Of a stretch of DNA of 64,000 bases, positions 41,084 through 54,157 are shown in pieces (within the stretch, counting starts at the first letter, position 1; each line of letters opens with the position of its first letter). The translations under genes were made by a program, and so were the position numbers. The DNA comes from Cristatella mucedo. Taxonomy: Eukaryota; Bryozoa; Phylactolaemata; Cristatellidae. The notes beneath the pieces are model-generated. The model searched no databases. It was not told the DNA's origin and worked only from the letters and a program-made list of their open reading frames with translations. The DNA lies in the NCBI GenBank assembly GCA_009760855.2, contig WPIO01000004.1, forward strand, positions 6,473,501 through 6,537,500, read 5' to 3'.

Positions 41084-42662
41084 ATAGAGTTTAAACAATA
41101 CGACAGACCGAACTTGTGGCTGCAGCTGCCGTAGTCGATGCGAGACCACGCCTCGAGAGCACGAGAGTCGAACCTACAGCGACCAGCAGCTAAGTGCAGC
41201 TTAGTCTGCGGAGTTGTTTTCTGCTTGCTACTCAGTTAGCTGCTCGTATCTTTGGGTGCTGTAGCGGTCCACCTTCGGGGTCAGGACCATCGATAGCGAC
41301 GCAGGCGTAGGGTAGCTTATCGTGGTTGGACTTGTGGTGTTCTCTCAAATTTAACTCCGTCGGTCCTATGCACGTGGAGGAAATGCTGAGTATATTTCAT
41401 CATACTCGTGCTTCTTGAGTTCGCATAGTTAACTCCGTCAGTCCGGTTTGCGCCGCCTACGGCGCTTTCACCGGCGTGTAACCATTACTAAACTGGCCCA
41501 CAATAGACTGTCGCTCTTAGCGCCCAGTGTGGCCCGCTTGTGTTTCAATCGCAGTGCAGTACTGCAAAGCACAGTCCACCGGTAGCGAGCTGGGGAACAA
41601 ACGTCTGCTCGGTTACAAAAGCAACATGTTTTGGTGTCTCGTCCGTCTAAGTAACTTGGCAAATATTATTGATGCGTTTTGGAATGAGACAGATTTAGAC
41701 AAGAAGCGACATTTTCGCTTGTGGACAAAATCCGGTCTCATATTTCAAATATGTTAATTTCATATATTCAAAAGTCTCTTATTTGTGTTCAATGCCTCGG
41801 TTCTGCTCACGCCGCTGAACTCGAAACACCTAGGCAATTGTAAGTAGGTTAACGCGCCAGAACAACTGTATGCGAGGAGTCAGGCTTAATAGACAGGCTT
41901 ATTTTTATCGTGCGTACCAGCGGACCAAACCGGCACTTGGCCATTTGCTACGCCGGATGGCAACTGGCAGATTATTCCTTCTCCTCTCGGCATTTGACCA
42001 TACAAAGTGACCCTCAATGTTTGCTCGATCTGGATCGGGTGACAATTTTAAATCTTAAACGGATATTTTGCAAAGCAAGGGCTCTATGTACGCCAGGGAT
42101 TGACCGCTGAGACTGTGGACTGTAAGTGAAATGTCCCATAGTCGAGGATTTCCTTGCAGATTTGACAGTTGTCTGAGGAGCTGGTACCGGAGAAGTGAGG
42201 CAGAGCAAACGTCGTGCACGTTTTTTTTCGCAAACGCAGTTCAGCGGCATCTGCACTATTTTCTATGCCGCTAACGAGTTAACTAATTCAGCTGCTATTC
42301 ATGCGTCGAATTAAAATTCTTCGCCTTGTTAAGTTTTCGAAAGCACGCTTTCATAGCATTAGTTCTTTGTTTGAAAGCTCGTTGAGGAGGACAAGAAGAA
42401 CGAGCGAAGACGCCGCGCGACGAGACGCCCTGCAATGAATCAGCAGGTACTTCTGATCTCTGTGGCCATTGGCTAGTGAGGCCAGGTGTTCCGTACCGAT
42501 TGGATCGAGCCCGCAACGACGGCTGCCGTAGCCCCCTATCCACAGCAAGCTTCAAAGCGGCTACGAGATCCGAAGCGATCTTCCAAGCTTGAAGTAATCC
42601 ACAATTACCAGGACCGGTAGTTCTGTAGCATCTCAAGTGCAGCCGGAAGCGTGAATAGAGAG
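41084..42662. other. No recognised feature, moderately GC-rich
   Basis: Several short overlapping frames on both strands (41,468-41,757; 41,910-42,256; 42,295-42,636) with more CpG than the surroundings. No family is recognised. Confidence 0.35.
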
Positions 42663-42932
<270 letters not shown>

Positions 42933-42935
<3 letters not shown>

Positions 42936-43639
42936 CAATTATGCAGAGTGAGAGATAGAAACGGACTGAGACGGACAGAGACTAGCAGAGACGGACAGAA
43001 ACGCACAGTGCAGTACGAAGTCTTTGCCGCCGACGGTCATCAAGCGTGTGAATCTCTCATTGTAATGTATTTTTGCCCTATATATAGCACACAAGGGTAC
43101 GAGGAGGCTCACCCGAGTACTGCAGTTCGGCTATGTATGAAAAAGCCAAACCTTGGCCAACCTTGCAGGTCAGATCCAGAAAGGACCCTAGGCACCATTT
43201 AATGGACAAGAAGTTACCACCACCCCTTTGTTGTCGCATGCACGAGTAAGCTGAGCCAGTTGAACTGGTTGACTAAACTTGCAGCCGCAGTCATCACCAA
43301 CCACATCGGCTTAACGTATTACATTCGGAATTGCCAAAAAATGGCAGTGTCCAGCAGGACAATATCGCAAAGCTGGTAAGACTTTTACGAAGCTAAGATG
43401 GCAGACAGACAGACGCTAACTTAGAAGAGCATCAAACGTGCTACGTATGCAGTATTTTAAAGTTATTGTCTGCAGTGGGTGAGGAAGCCAGTTCTGCCAT
43501 TGCTAATCCAAACTTACGCCCTTGTGAAAGATACATTGAGATACAGAAAATTGAGAAACAGAAAGATACAGAAAGCATTCGGCGCGGCAAACAACGTTAG
43601 AATCTTAAGGCTCTTGCTAGTATAGTAAAGTTTAGTGGG
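42933..43639. other. No recognised feature
   Basis: Includes imperfect ACGGACAGAGAC repeats at 42,960-43,010 and a stretch without notable frames. Confidence 0.35.
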
Positions 43640-44115
43640 TTGCACAAGTCATGGCTCCTTCATACCTAGCTGAGCTGTTGCGCCAGTTTCAGCCTCTTCG
43701 TGCCCTCAGGCCCTGTATGGACAATAAATTAGTTGTTACGTTTCTACGCTTACAGACCATTTTTGACATAAACCTTGCTCTGCAGGTCTTAAGCTGTGGA
43801 ACTCACTTCCGCAATTCTAGTGAAACGACAACTACTATTTTGCTGCCGACTAGATTAAATACTTTCCAGCCGTACTAAACTACTAACTCCATGCGAATCA
43901 CAACCTCAGCTGCTCTCCTGACTCTGCTATGTTTCCCACGTTCCCTTTGTTGTTTGAGGCGATGTCTGTTGGTCGGCGAATGCTTACCGCAACTGGCTTA
44001 GGCTGTGAGTGTGCCATGCAAAACTCTCCTGGGTAATACCCACATAGTCTTTTCGGCTTTGTGGAGTTCCAGACGCGATAATTTACATTACATGAATGAA
44101 TTGCAGCTGAAACAG
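43640..44115 (+). mobile_element. 5'-truncated LINE-b, RT C-terminus and 3' tail
   Basis: Frame 43,651-43,878 reads APSYLAELLRQFQPLRALRP, equivalent to the LINE-b C-terminus (APSYLVAMLHQFQLPRALRS) in the arms. The tail through CTTTTCGGCTTTGTGGAGTT matches the LINE-b 3' end. It defines the family outside the inverted duplication. Confidence 0.72.
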
Positions 44116-44746
44116 TCAATTAGCGTAGGGTTTACTCTAAATGACCAACTTTGATGGTTGAGTTCAAAGTTTAACTAGAGAATGGTAAACTTAGTCTTTC
44201 ATTAAGGTAAATTGTCATTGAACCTGTCTTCTACAAAGGCCTGAGTATGCTTAATGGTTTCCCTTGACTTGGCTAATGGTTAAGCCACTGTACATTTATT
44301 TTCCAGGCTAAATTTTTGATTTATTAGAATTTATAAAACATGCATATAGTTCAAAGCTTGTTTATCTTCTCTAATGGTCGTGCTTCTGCCACCTTCTTGA
44401 AATGCAATATATTTCTAACATGGCTGTCAATGGCCTACAGGATCCTGGAAAAAGTAAAATTGAGCCAACCCTTACGCAAAATATATAAATTTGCATAGCA
44501 AATGGGGGGGAATTGGTTGTTGTATGTTTGACCTTTATCTGTCCTCGATCCAAACCTTTATTAATGTCTATTTTCTGCCGCCCTAGGAACATTTTTAATC
44601 CAATTGGTAATATTTAATATTGAGACTCTGGTTTGCACGTGCGAGCCAAACCATGACCATTTTTGAAATAAGGATAGCCATTCGTTTTTTGATATAACCG
44701 GAAAAATGTAAGTTATCAAATTAATTTCGTCGAGGAATCACGGTAT
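44116..44746. other. No recognised feature
   Basis: AT-rich, one unassigned minus-strand frame (44,371-44,592). Confidence 0.35.
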
Positions 44747-45360
44747 CTAAGCAAGCGATGGTATCTTGGAGTAGGTAGCTTTTCCTCCACGTCGTCTAAG
44801 CGTTGCAGCGTCCAAACCACGTGACGGCCGCTTCCTCCCGAGGAGAAATCGGCCCACAACTTTACCCTGCCTCAAGCACAGCTTCCGGAATATTCTCTCG
44901 TAGCCGAATCGACGTCGAGTACGTCGAGGCACTGCTCGTTGCCGGTTACCAATGCCTGAGAGCTCGTACGTCGAACGGCAACCCAGATACCAACGTTCGA
45001 CCTTGGGTTCGAGCGTCACGCACGACGTCTGGACAATTCGCGATATTACAAACCACGGCCTTAGCCGGAGCATTCTCGTCGTTGTTGAACGAGATGACAA
45101 CGTTGATAATAAGCGCCGTCGTCATGTCGTCGACAGTAAGGTCTGGACTATGCTTTTACTCACTCGGCGCAACTGTCTATCGTCGTTCACTGCCGGAGGA
45201 GTTCCGGCAGGGTTTTGTAAAGGCGATTCAGAATCAGTCGTACCTGGCCCCAATCGCAGCCGCCAAAGGGCGATCGGTGAAGAGCACGAGCTGCAGCCTC
45301 TCTGTTTCCGGTGCGCTGCTACGGCTGCGTTGGCATGCGAGTGACTCCAAAGAGTAAAGT
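44747..45360 (+). other. CpG-rich segment with overlapping open frames, unidentified
   Basis: A 184-codon plus-strand frame (44,803-45,357), a 130-codon one in another frame (44,952-45,344) and a 117-codon minus-strand frame (44,747-45,100) overlap. The composition (many CG dinucleotides such as CGTCGACG) differs sharply from the AT-rich flanks. The 184-codon frame includes RRSLPEEFRQGFVKAIQNQS, which looks protein-like, and the 130-codon frame ends CFRCAATAALACE. Neither resembles a family well enough to name. The bias alone can keep several frames open. It could be a recent insertion, a host exon or a promoter-associated CpG-rich region. Confidence 0.3.
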
Positions 45361-45462
45361 TGGTGGCCTATTGCGCGAACTTACTCCGGGCAAATAGTCA
45401 GTGGAGTATTTAAGAACTGAACCTGACCTGACAGGATTCATACAATTACGACAATTCAACTT

Positions 45463-45523
45463 GCTTGTTAGAGTAAGGTGAAGAAGAAGAGTTAGAGAAG
45501 CTTGTTAGAGTAAGGTGAAGAAG
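45463..45523. repeat. 24-bp direct repeat pair
   Basis: GCTTGTTAGAGTAAGGTGAA followed by GAAG occurs at 45,463-45,486 and again at 45,500-45,523, separated by 13 purine-rich bases. Confidence 0.9.
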
Positions 45524-45929
45524 TGTGAGGCTAGATAGTGATACAACAGCAATCGCTTTGGTTGCAGCTGCAAACATTCCGGTTCAGAGAGCATCCCTAG
45601 CTGTGCTACGAAACTCTGGGCTAGGTATTTTGTATTTGATAAGGCTGTGGAGGGACCCGTTGTCGTGCACTCAAAATGTAACTGTGCGCTTTTAGAAACA
45701 CTTTGAGCTCAAGAGTTTCCTTGGGTAGATTTATAAATCAGCAATCACCCATGAAGTTCGATGCATGTCTACAAACAACCGCTGCTGGCCGCTGTGGCTA
45801 ACTCAATGCATAAGTAGCTTCGTATTTCTGTCTTGGCTGGCTTACTTCAATTTTGCTTTTCCGGGCTTTTCCGATTTCGAGCCTCAAAGATGACAGTTAA
45901 TTTGGCTTCGTTTCTACTAAAACCTTGCA

Positions 45930-46330
45930 GAGTTTTTGCCATTTGATTCCTTGGCTAAAAGAGCTGCGATGGCTTCTGGCTGATCAACCGATACTGAGCA
46001 GATTTCTTAATCTTACCCATCTGGTCCTCGGCTGGCGACTGGGTTGCTTTATACCTAGCCGAACTGATGTGCCAGTGTCAGCCATCTCGACCACCCTGTG
46101 TTATTCAATGGACAATAAATAAGCTTTTGTATTCCCTTGGTTAAAGGATTTTATTGACATGCGTTTTTTGCACATAAGGTCCGAGACTATGAAACTCACT
46201 TAAAGAAATCGTATGCACCGATGAAATCTATTGTCCTGCAGCCGAACTGGAGCACACCATTTTCAGCCGTCCCGATCTGCTACTTTATTCCTACTCTTCC
46301 GCAAATGCCCTCTTGGCTCAACAATCACTA
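45930..46330 (+). mobile_element. 5'-truncated, decayed LINE-b
   Basis: The frame 45,925-46,122 contains PWLKELRWLLADQPILSRFL (the LHWLPVxxRIxFK block), then a broken APSYLAEL-like piece and CYSMDNK, which matches RPCMDNK of the copy at 43,640. The following GATCTGCTACTTTATTCCTA matches the LINE-b tail zone. Confidence 0.6.
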
Positions 46331-47900
46331 TTATTATTTTATTGTTGCATGAAATGAACTTTAATAGCTGCCTTACGCACACAGCAAGTCACATTTGCTG
46401 TGATTGGGCAATAGAAAAATTTCTAACTGAACACCTACTTACTCCTCGTTGAACATAGGACTTTCTGGCTGAGTTTAAGTCCCTTAAAATATGTGCAAGT
46501 TTTCTTCTAATTATTTCCTAGAAGCGGCTTCAATGCAACGAGTTTAAACTGCCCCAGTTTCAAACTAGCTTTTTTCACCACTATGCCCAAGGCGCTTATA
46601 CTTATATATTTCCAACGACAATTGAAAATGGTCTTAAATTGTATCTCTCTAAAAAAACGAAATTATAGATCGCATGACAAGATCTCGGATTATAACTACC
46701 TGGCATTTCCTCCGAACGTCTGTAGATATTGCAATTTTGGCATGTTTATATTTGCCTTCTTTCTCTTACTCTATTTGTTGCTTTTCTTTTCCGCCTCTCA
46801 CTTTGTCTCGCTCTCCGAATATTGAAGGCTCTCTATTTCAGCCTCTTATTCTGTAAGTGGTTTGCTGGGTAGCTATATATCTCTCTTTTAATGGCACATG
46901 TATCCATCTGTGCAATATTTCTATCTCTGTTTCTCCGACTTTTCCTCAGTATGTTTCTTCACAATCATAATAATAGTAGTGATAATACATTTCCTATCAG
47001 TGGCCACAGAAAACTCAATCGCCTTCAAGCAACTTTCTCTCTCTCTCTCTCTCTCCATAGTATTTTCTGGCAATCGATTCTCACTATCAGGTAAATGGAT
47101 AAATTACAGTGGGAAAATAAAAAGCACTGCTCCTTATGCCGTGCCATATCTAGGTTTTACATTCATATTGCATTTTCAGTACTGGACGTATATTATTATT
47201 TCAGGCCAAGTGCTTGTATAACCACTGTGCAAATACAGCATTATAGTCAGCAGCGATTGAATTCAAAGGGACTATGACCACTTCCGCCAAAGCTCCAGAG
47301 TTTCCTGCAGTTTCACTTTGACTTACAACAGCATCGGAATGAAATGTACACTGAGACGTATTGAATATTTACATAAAAAATACAAAAATTGGAAGACAAA
47401 ATTATATCCCCGGCTCTTGTGGGTGACTCAGCTCTTTTGAATTTCCTTTGAATTTCACTGACTCACAGGTCCTTTTCGCTAACAAAGTGTGTGAAGCAAA
47501 ACCGTTGCTATAATTGGGCTAAATGAGTAAGCCAGCTTAGGACACTTTCCTTCAGTATTTCTGTGAGTTGCCAGTATGGAGTTAAAAGTCCAATGTATTT
47601 TCTCTCGCTTCAGGCCTAGAGCCGATGGTACATTTGTAAGGTGACCTTAGTAGATTTAACGTGCATAATTAACGTGTAGATGTAAGTAGATTTAACGATA
47701 TAACGTCTTTTGTAAAATCCACTCTTGCGTCTCGCGCCTATCACTTTGGCCATAGTCGCCGGCTATTTGACTGCAACACAAGATGGCGAGGCATTCGTTT
47801 TGAATTTTCAAATGCACGGCTCGTTCATCCCTTAGCTGCCTAAAGGACACCAATGATGCACTGCAAGTCATTTGCTCCAATTATTGTGCCTCGCACCAAA
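46331..47900. other. No recognised feature, AT-rich spacer end
   Basis: Short frames only. A (CT)n tract lies at about 47,037-47,056 and a repeated AGTAGATTTAACG occurs near 47,648 and 47,685. The minus-strand frame 47,692-47,880 ends at the junction with the right arm. Confidence 0.4.
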
Positions 47901-48620
47901 TGCCAGCATATCACCTGTTGAATCTGCACAAAATCAGATCGGCGGAAAATCAAAATGTTATGTTTTAAAGTGACTTTTCTTTAGGCGACTGCATCAGCTC
48001 CACAGTCAAGCCTGCCTAATATAAGCTTATAGGCAGTAATAAAAATCAGGCTCGAATAGGTAAGGATAGCACATCTAAGTTGCTCCATGCATTTATGACA
48101 TCCCGATTTGACTTCTCTAACTCGCTGCTTGCTGACCTGCAGGCATAAGCAATCAGGTGCATACAGCTGTTGCTAAACTCTGCAGCTAGGATTGTCTGTC
48201 ATGTGCATCGTGCTTTCGGCATAGCACCACTTCTCGCCGACCTGCACTAGATACCGGAGAAGCAACGGATAAAGGTCACTCACTTTTAGGTCTTCTCATT
48301 CTTTGGTTCGGGCCTGTCTATCAGATCTACTCCCCCACCAGGCCAATCATCATACCACTGGCTTTTTGGGAAAATTACAGTTTACTTATACCTAGTGCAA
48401 ATCTCAAATCTTTTGGAGACCATGCATCTAGTTTGTGTGCTCCCAAAGCCCGAAAATCACTCAAAAAAATCTACAAACGCAGCTTTTTTGGATAGCATTT
48501 AGTGAATCTCTGTTATTTGTTCTTCATGTGCTTATGCATGCTGATACTGTGCGTGCTGTCACTAACAACACTTGCATACTGATCCTGTGCATGTAGCCTC
48601 TAACCACATTATAAATACTT
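47901..48620 (+). mobile_element. Truncated L2 at the inner edge of the right arm
   Basis: Mirror of the 3' part of L2-C, containing the RT C-terminus and the 3' UTR with 38-bp units. Its 5' end coincides exactly with the duplication junction, so it was cut by the rearrangement and is not an ordinary 5'-truncated insertion. Confidence 0.88.
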
Positions 48621-49129
48621 TGTTCAGTTTCAGGCTTCAAGGTATTCTTAATAATACTCTCAACAGTTTTGTTCTTAACCGTGGCTATGATTTAAGGTAG
48701 CAACTTGTATGTCTTACTTTCACTTGCTTCTTTACAAGTGAAATCCAGGCTACCGTAAAAGTGACTAAAATCTTTAATATTCTGCTAAGACGTTATTGCT
48801 GCACCATGGCCTCTATGCAATGAATTGAAATTCAGCCTTTTTTCAAATACACTGTAAAAGGGCTCGCGAATATGAGGAATATTCGTTAGCACAGCTCTGA
48901 AAGTCGCTTTACTCAATGATGATTGAGAAACCCTATCTGCATTCGGAATTATGACAGAGGAAGCAATTAGATACGATTACATTGCCCTCATTTAGTCATA
49001 GCTCTTCATAAGTGCCGACTTACATTTGCGATGCAATGCCTGGCTGCTTTCTGAGACCAAAGTTGTTTTTGAATCACCTACCTTACTGTAAAGCATAGCC
49101 GAAGCCCAAGTGGTTGCTGGATTAGAACA

Positions 49130-49780
49130 CTATTTGAGTTCATAGGTGGTTCCTAAATTAAAAAATCTGAAAAGAAGTAATTGTAACTTCTTATAAATCT
49201 CGATCGTAGAGATTGACAGTAAAACAATTGCAGAAATTGATATTAAAAACTTAACCTTTCTTGCCTGTTGAACCCTTGCAGAAAATTTCTTAAATGTTGG
49301 GAGGAGCATAATCTCTATCGCTAGAAATTGTTGGCAAGCCAACCGCACCGTCTTTGTACACAGATAAAAAACGATATATTTGTATCCCTTGTAATGTATA
49401 AATTCACTTTTCAAGATCGGTCACTGAAGTTTTTAAGCTCAATAACATTCTACAAAAGGGCCGCTGAAAGGTTGGGAAATGTTTTTTTTAACTTGTGTTG
49501 CCAAAAAAATTGCAAGACCACTTAGTGATTCATAGTCTGGGTAAGCCGCTAGGCATGCATAGACTTGCATCTCAGTGTGTATTTCAGTTCCATCCACATC
49601 CATGCTGTCTCCAGGTAAGCGACTCCTCCAGAGATTTGCACTCACTAAGGATATCAACTTCGGATTTTTCGGAACTCTTATGGATGCCATATCTAAACCC
49701 AGATAATGCGGTATGTTCTTGAATCTTATTGAACCTTTCTTTCTGTTATAGATCATGTAAGCACATCTTGACCAGTGCAA
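49130..49780 (-). other. Mirror of the open frames at 23,636-24,287
   Basis: The 94-codon frame (49,130-49,414) is identical in translation to the left copy. The other (49,439-49,780) is shortened by a shift in an A-run. A plus-strand frame, 49,495-49,722, contains the splice-donor-like CAG|GTAAGCG. Confidence 0.3.
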
Positions 49781-50180
49781 TAAAAGTTTACCTTATTGAG
49801 CTACGTGGGTATCCTGTAAAGCCTCATCATGATAAAACAGCCTTTTGTTGTTCAGTGTCGCTCTGTTTCAAAATGTGGTTATATCTGCAACTCTTTAGCA
49901 ATTTGGATTTTATCCGAAAATATTGTATGGGGTTGTTCGGATCTTACATAATTCAAGGCCGCCCTCTGCTGAGATATTAGCTCAAATATGACCTTAAAGT
50001 CTATTCAAGTTTTTATTGATCGACTAAGTTAACTGTATAGGCTCTACATAACTATCTCATCATTGGCTTCTTGACAACCTTCTCAGTACATTGCTTCTCT
50101 TTGTATTCACCCACGGAAGCCACCAGAGCATCAAGTTCACCTTTAATGCATAATGAAAATCCTCGGCTTAGCTGCAGTTC

Positions 50181-50372
50181 TTTAAATAAATAAATCCTGA
50201 CTGATTAAACAGCCTCTTTGTATAGCGACAGAAGAGCCTTTACGGCTATCACCACTGCTTACAGGGGCGATACAGGATCGCCCACAGCAGGAATCGAACC
50301 CACGACCTCCGGACAGCGATCGTGAAAGCCTTACCTAGTGTGCCATTACGGCTCACCATACTATCGCTTCAA
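50181..50372 (-). mobile_element. SINE2, mirror of 23,046-23,226
   Basis: Same insertion as in the left arm, with a small change around the B box (GACCTCCGGAC here). Confidence 0.85.
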
Positions 50373-50492
50373 TACGACCGCATCTGTAGGAGACCAACAG
50401 CTTTGTTTCTACCTTAAAACTACATACCTGAAACTTCTCTCACGGCTAACGTGATTACACCAGGCAAGACAAGGGGAAGCAAACCAGAATGC

Positions 50493-51085
50493 TAGTGAGG
50501 TGTGATGGCACTTTAGTTAAGGTGGTTGCTTTTCATAAACGAAGTCCGACGTTGTAGGTGATCCTTTATCACCCCTGCAAGAGGTGGAGATAGCCGTAAA
50601 AACAGCTTTTCGGAAATCAACAGTGAACCATCACCTCGTACCAACCTCAAATCCTTTGGATACCGTGCATGTAGTGCTTATGCTCCCAAAGCATGGAACT
50701 AACTCCCGACCAACGCAACAACATTCCCTGACTTGACCAAAGTAAAAAATAATAACTTAAAAACAAACCTATTTAGGACAGCATTTGTTGGGTCCCTGTG
50801 ATTCGGACAGCATTTGCTGGGTCCCTGTGATTGGTCCTTTGGGTGCTTCTGCTTGCTGACATGTGCATGCTGCCACTAACTATGTCATTCATGTTGTTTA
50901 TAAAGCTTGATATTACTCACAATTCAATCGCGTTTCCCTTTGCAGCAAGTATACGGCCCCTGGAAAGAAGTTGAGTTCTCTGAGGGTGCTTTTTCAAATG
51001 TATTATTATTATTATAAAACACATCTGTTGCTATACAAAAGAGGCCGCGTTTATTCAGCTAGTATGTATTGATTGATTTATTTAT
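50493..51085 (+). mobile_element. SINE2 split by L2-K, mirror copy
   Basis: SINE2 parts at 50,493-50,602 and 51,018-51,085 enclose the L2 at 50,603-51,017 with the same 29-bp duplication, so the nested insertion predates the arm duplication. Confidence 0.82.
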
Positions 51086-54000
51086 TTGATGGACTGTTGC
51101 AAAATGATTCTGACATGGGGCTATTAAGGTTAAACTCCTCCTTCGTATTTGCATGTAAGATTTGCTTTCGTTACACTAGCTCAGAAAGTATCTGATAAAT
51201 AATGAAAGGCATCCTGTTTGCTATCGCTTTCAACTAAGAAGCAATTAAAAACCATGAATCTTCTACCACAATCTGAGCAATTTACCACGCACAGGTCTTT
51301 GAGGTTCCATGGCATTGATTCAATCCCTGTGCTTTGCTGAGTAGTGCCGGCATGATTCAGCATGAAGAAAGAAATTCGAGATGTAGACAGACTCTTTGCT
51401 ATGGCTCAAAACATTTATTTTAGCCTATTCTATTAAAGCCTGCAGAAATATCAGAATTCACGCCTCTTATGAAACACTCATAGAGAAGTCGATAAGTATT
51501 TATCTAGCTGCATGGTTTTGGCGAATGCCTCTAATCTTGCCAGCTCACTTAGCTCCACAGACACTTACTGAATAACGATCCAGCATCTAGTTGTACGGGT
51601 GCTTGGCAAAGCAGCAAAGCCCATAGTACCAATCAGTCCATCGGGCTCACCCAAGCCGCTTGCATTATTCAGATTATTCACCTGCAATAGAGCTCTGACT
51701 GGGGCATAAGGCATTTGGTGTTTTTCTCGAACTCCAGCAGTCCTTCCGACAGTGATCCTAATAGTTTTCTTTCAGACCATGATACAAAGTTTAACGGCCA
51801 AGGCCTGGTGGCGTTAGCTAGCAAGCATTTTTCGTGGTTCCTCGTCTTGCTTTTCGAGTGCTTCGATTGGCAATGCGTGCATATGTGGTGCAAGACAGAG
51901 TGAGGTGTGGTTTCTGCCTCAAAGGACTAAAGGTGAAAAGCACTTGCATGAAAGTAGCAGCCCATGCTTTTTGTTGTCTTTATCAACTCTCACCCTTTCA
52001 CTTGCATAGTGCTGGCGTTCATGGGTTCAAGCACCTGATCTTCGCCATGATTTCCGTACAATTTTGTGCAGGCATTTATATACAGCTATGATAAATAGAG
52101 TTGATTGCCGACGCTATCCTGTACTGTTGAACATTGAATAAATTTCGCTTCTGGACCAGCTAGTCTTTACACGTTTACTAGCGCTGCAGTAATGTATTGG
52201 CCTATACGTTAAATGGTGCGTTGCAAATTTTGCCAACGTAAGCTAACCTGATATTTTTTTGTTTCAGCATCGAAAAACTAGGACGTCACATTTTAGTGTC
52301 TCCATCGTACTTCACAACTACGCCTTTGACCAAGCAAGTGTATATTCCACTCAGTCTCTCAAGAAGTAGCAGGCCTTGCAGAGGTACAGGTGCAACGTGA
52401 ACATGCATTCGTGCTGTTCGGCGATACGTTTAGCCACTTGGGTTCTTTCCGTGGTGGAGGATGACCTTTTCAAATATTGCGTCATAATTACGGCTACTCC
52501 CTCTATGCTTCTCTCTATGGCTTAACCATTAATCACGCTATTTTTGGCTCGTTGTTCTCATCTACTTAGTCATGTAGGGTATCTCCTAACTCGTAGCTGT
52601 GCTGCTCAAAATCTGCATGGTATAATGGCTGTATGGTGCCCACAATAGCACCATGCTAACCAGGACTGCAATCTTGACTGCCACGGTCATGCACCTTATG
52701 TAAAAGGCGATCGACCATGCGTAGTTGTGGATTTTCTTAGGTTAATCCCTTCTGTCACTGCTTCCTAATGACGAAACTAAATTAAAAACCAAGCCATGCC
52801 TTTTGTGAATATAGGTTCATCTCAGTCGGGTCCACCCTTTAGTATGTATGCCACATAGGTAAGTTAGGTGCACAACAGATGCATAGAATTTCTGTCGCCT
52901 GCACAGCCGGCTCGTATGTAGAAAGAAAACTATTTCGCTCTGCGATCGACCTGACATTTGACAGGACAGCCTCTGACAGAGGGGCGACGGAATTGACATC
53001 ATGGCAGACAGTACTCGTGTTCAGGCAGCAGCAGATGCTGCTAGCCCCACCAATTCAGTCGCCAGCAGCTGAGCTGCTACCTCAGCCCTGAGGTCGCTGG
53101 CGGTTCACATGAGTCGTGCCTCCATGGGATGCTCTGGCATTGGAAGACCGGTTGAGCGTAACACGTGCACTCAAAGGTTTGCTGCTGTGCTGAGGCACTA
53201 CTTGCCGTATAAGGTGTCTGGCGAGCAGCCAGGTAGGCGGATAGGGTAACATAGTCTCGTTGAGTTTTGTCATGACGAGTCCTCAGACCGTGGCTAGAAC
53301 TCGGCTGTAGCAGCTGATCAATTGTGCCTGTCAACTGCTTCTTGTGGCCTTAGCAGTAGGGAGTATGTAGACAAATTAGCTTGATGACTTTACTAATGGC
53401 TTGCATTATAGCTACAGAAAGTCTCTTGAATGCACAAAGCATTGGTGGGAAATGTGTCCAGGAATAGCAACAGTCAATCTGGTGCATCACAGGAGCACGT
53501 CGACTGGGCCGCAGATGTCAGTCGTTTTTGGATACCTTTACAATGCATTAGTAGGAGAGCTTTAGTTTTCGGTGAACAACTGAAGCGTGAAACCGTGACT
53601 GCTACAGCTCCACACGGACGGCATGCTTCTCTGGTCGGTGTGGATTAAGCATACACGTGCAACACCATCTTGGTAGAAGCCAAGGCCGTAGGACGAAAGT
53701 GACTGAGGGGGCTAATGTCTGTCTTCCCTTTAGACCAACGATAACATACCACCCAGACTGCATGCCAACGGCCATGCTCGGCCTGCCCTCCTGAGATGGG
53801 CTGTCCCCGACAGGATCAATGTGTGGCCATAGCCTAAAACCTGGCTATGCTACTGATGGATTAAAAGAACAGGCGGCAAAAGAAGAACAACGAGAAGAAG
53901 ATTTTCTGAGTCAATGGCAGCATTTACATTGTATCAAAAGGGAACTAATAGAAACTCTAACTACTTGCAGTCAACAACAAAAGATCCCTAACCACACGTC

Positions 54001-54157
54001 TCTAATCAGTTCCCGATGTCTTAGTGAGTAGTTTAAATCATAAGACAGTACCTTCAACTGCTAGAAATGTGATGTGCAACAACTTTAGCAACTCAGCAAC
54101 GAGTCGTGCAGGTAGAATACACTTCATTGAAGGTATTTTGAGTGACTTTGGAGCCTG
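51086..54157. other. Mirror of 19,260-22,334, unidentified open frames
   Basis: Contains the mirrored frames at 51,181-51,363, 51,678-51,893, 52,879-53,091, 53,430-53,648 and 53,819-54,031, all unassigned. One small difference near 51,910 changes the frame of the 51,678-51,893 segment relative to the left arm. Confidence 0.3.

Noticed and set aside
44952-45344. Retrotransposon gag zinc knuckle (CFRCAATAALACE)
   Set aside because: The C-x2-C-x4-H-x4-C spacing is not met (no histidine), and no other gag, protease or RT feature is nearby.
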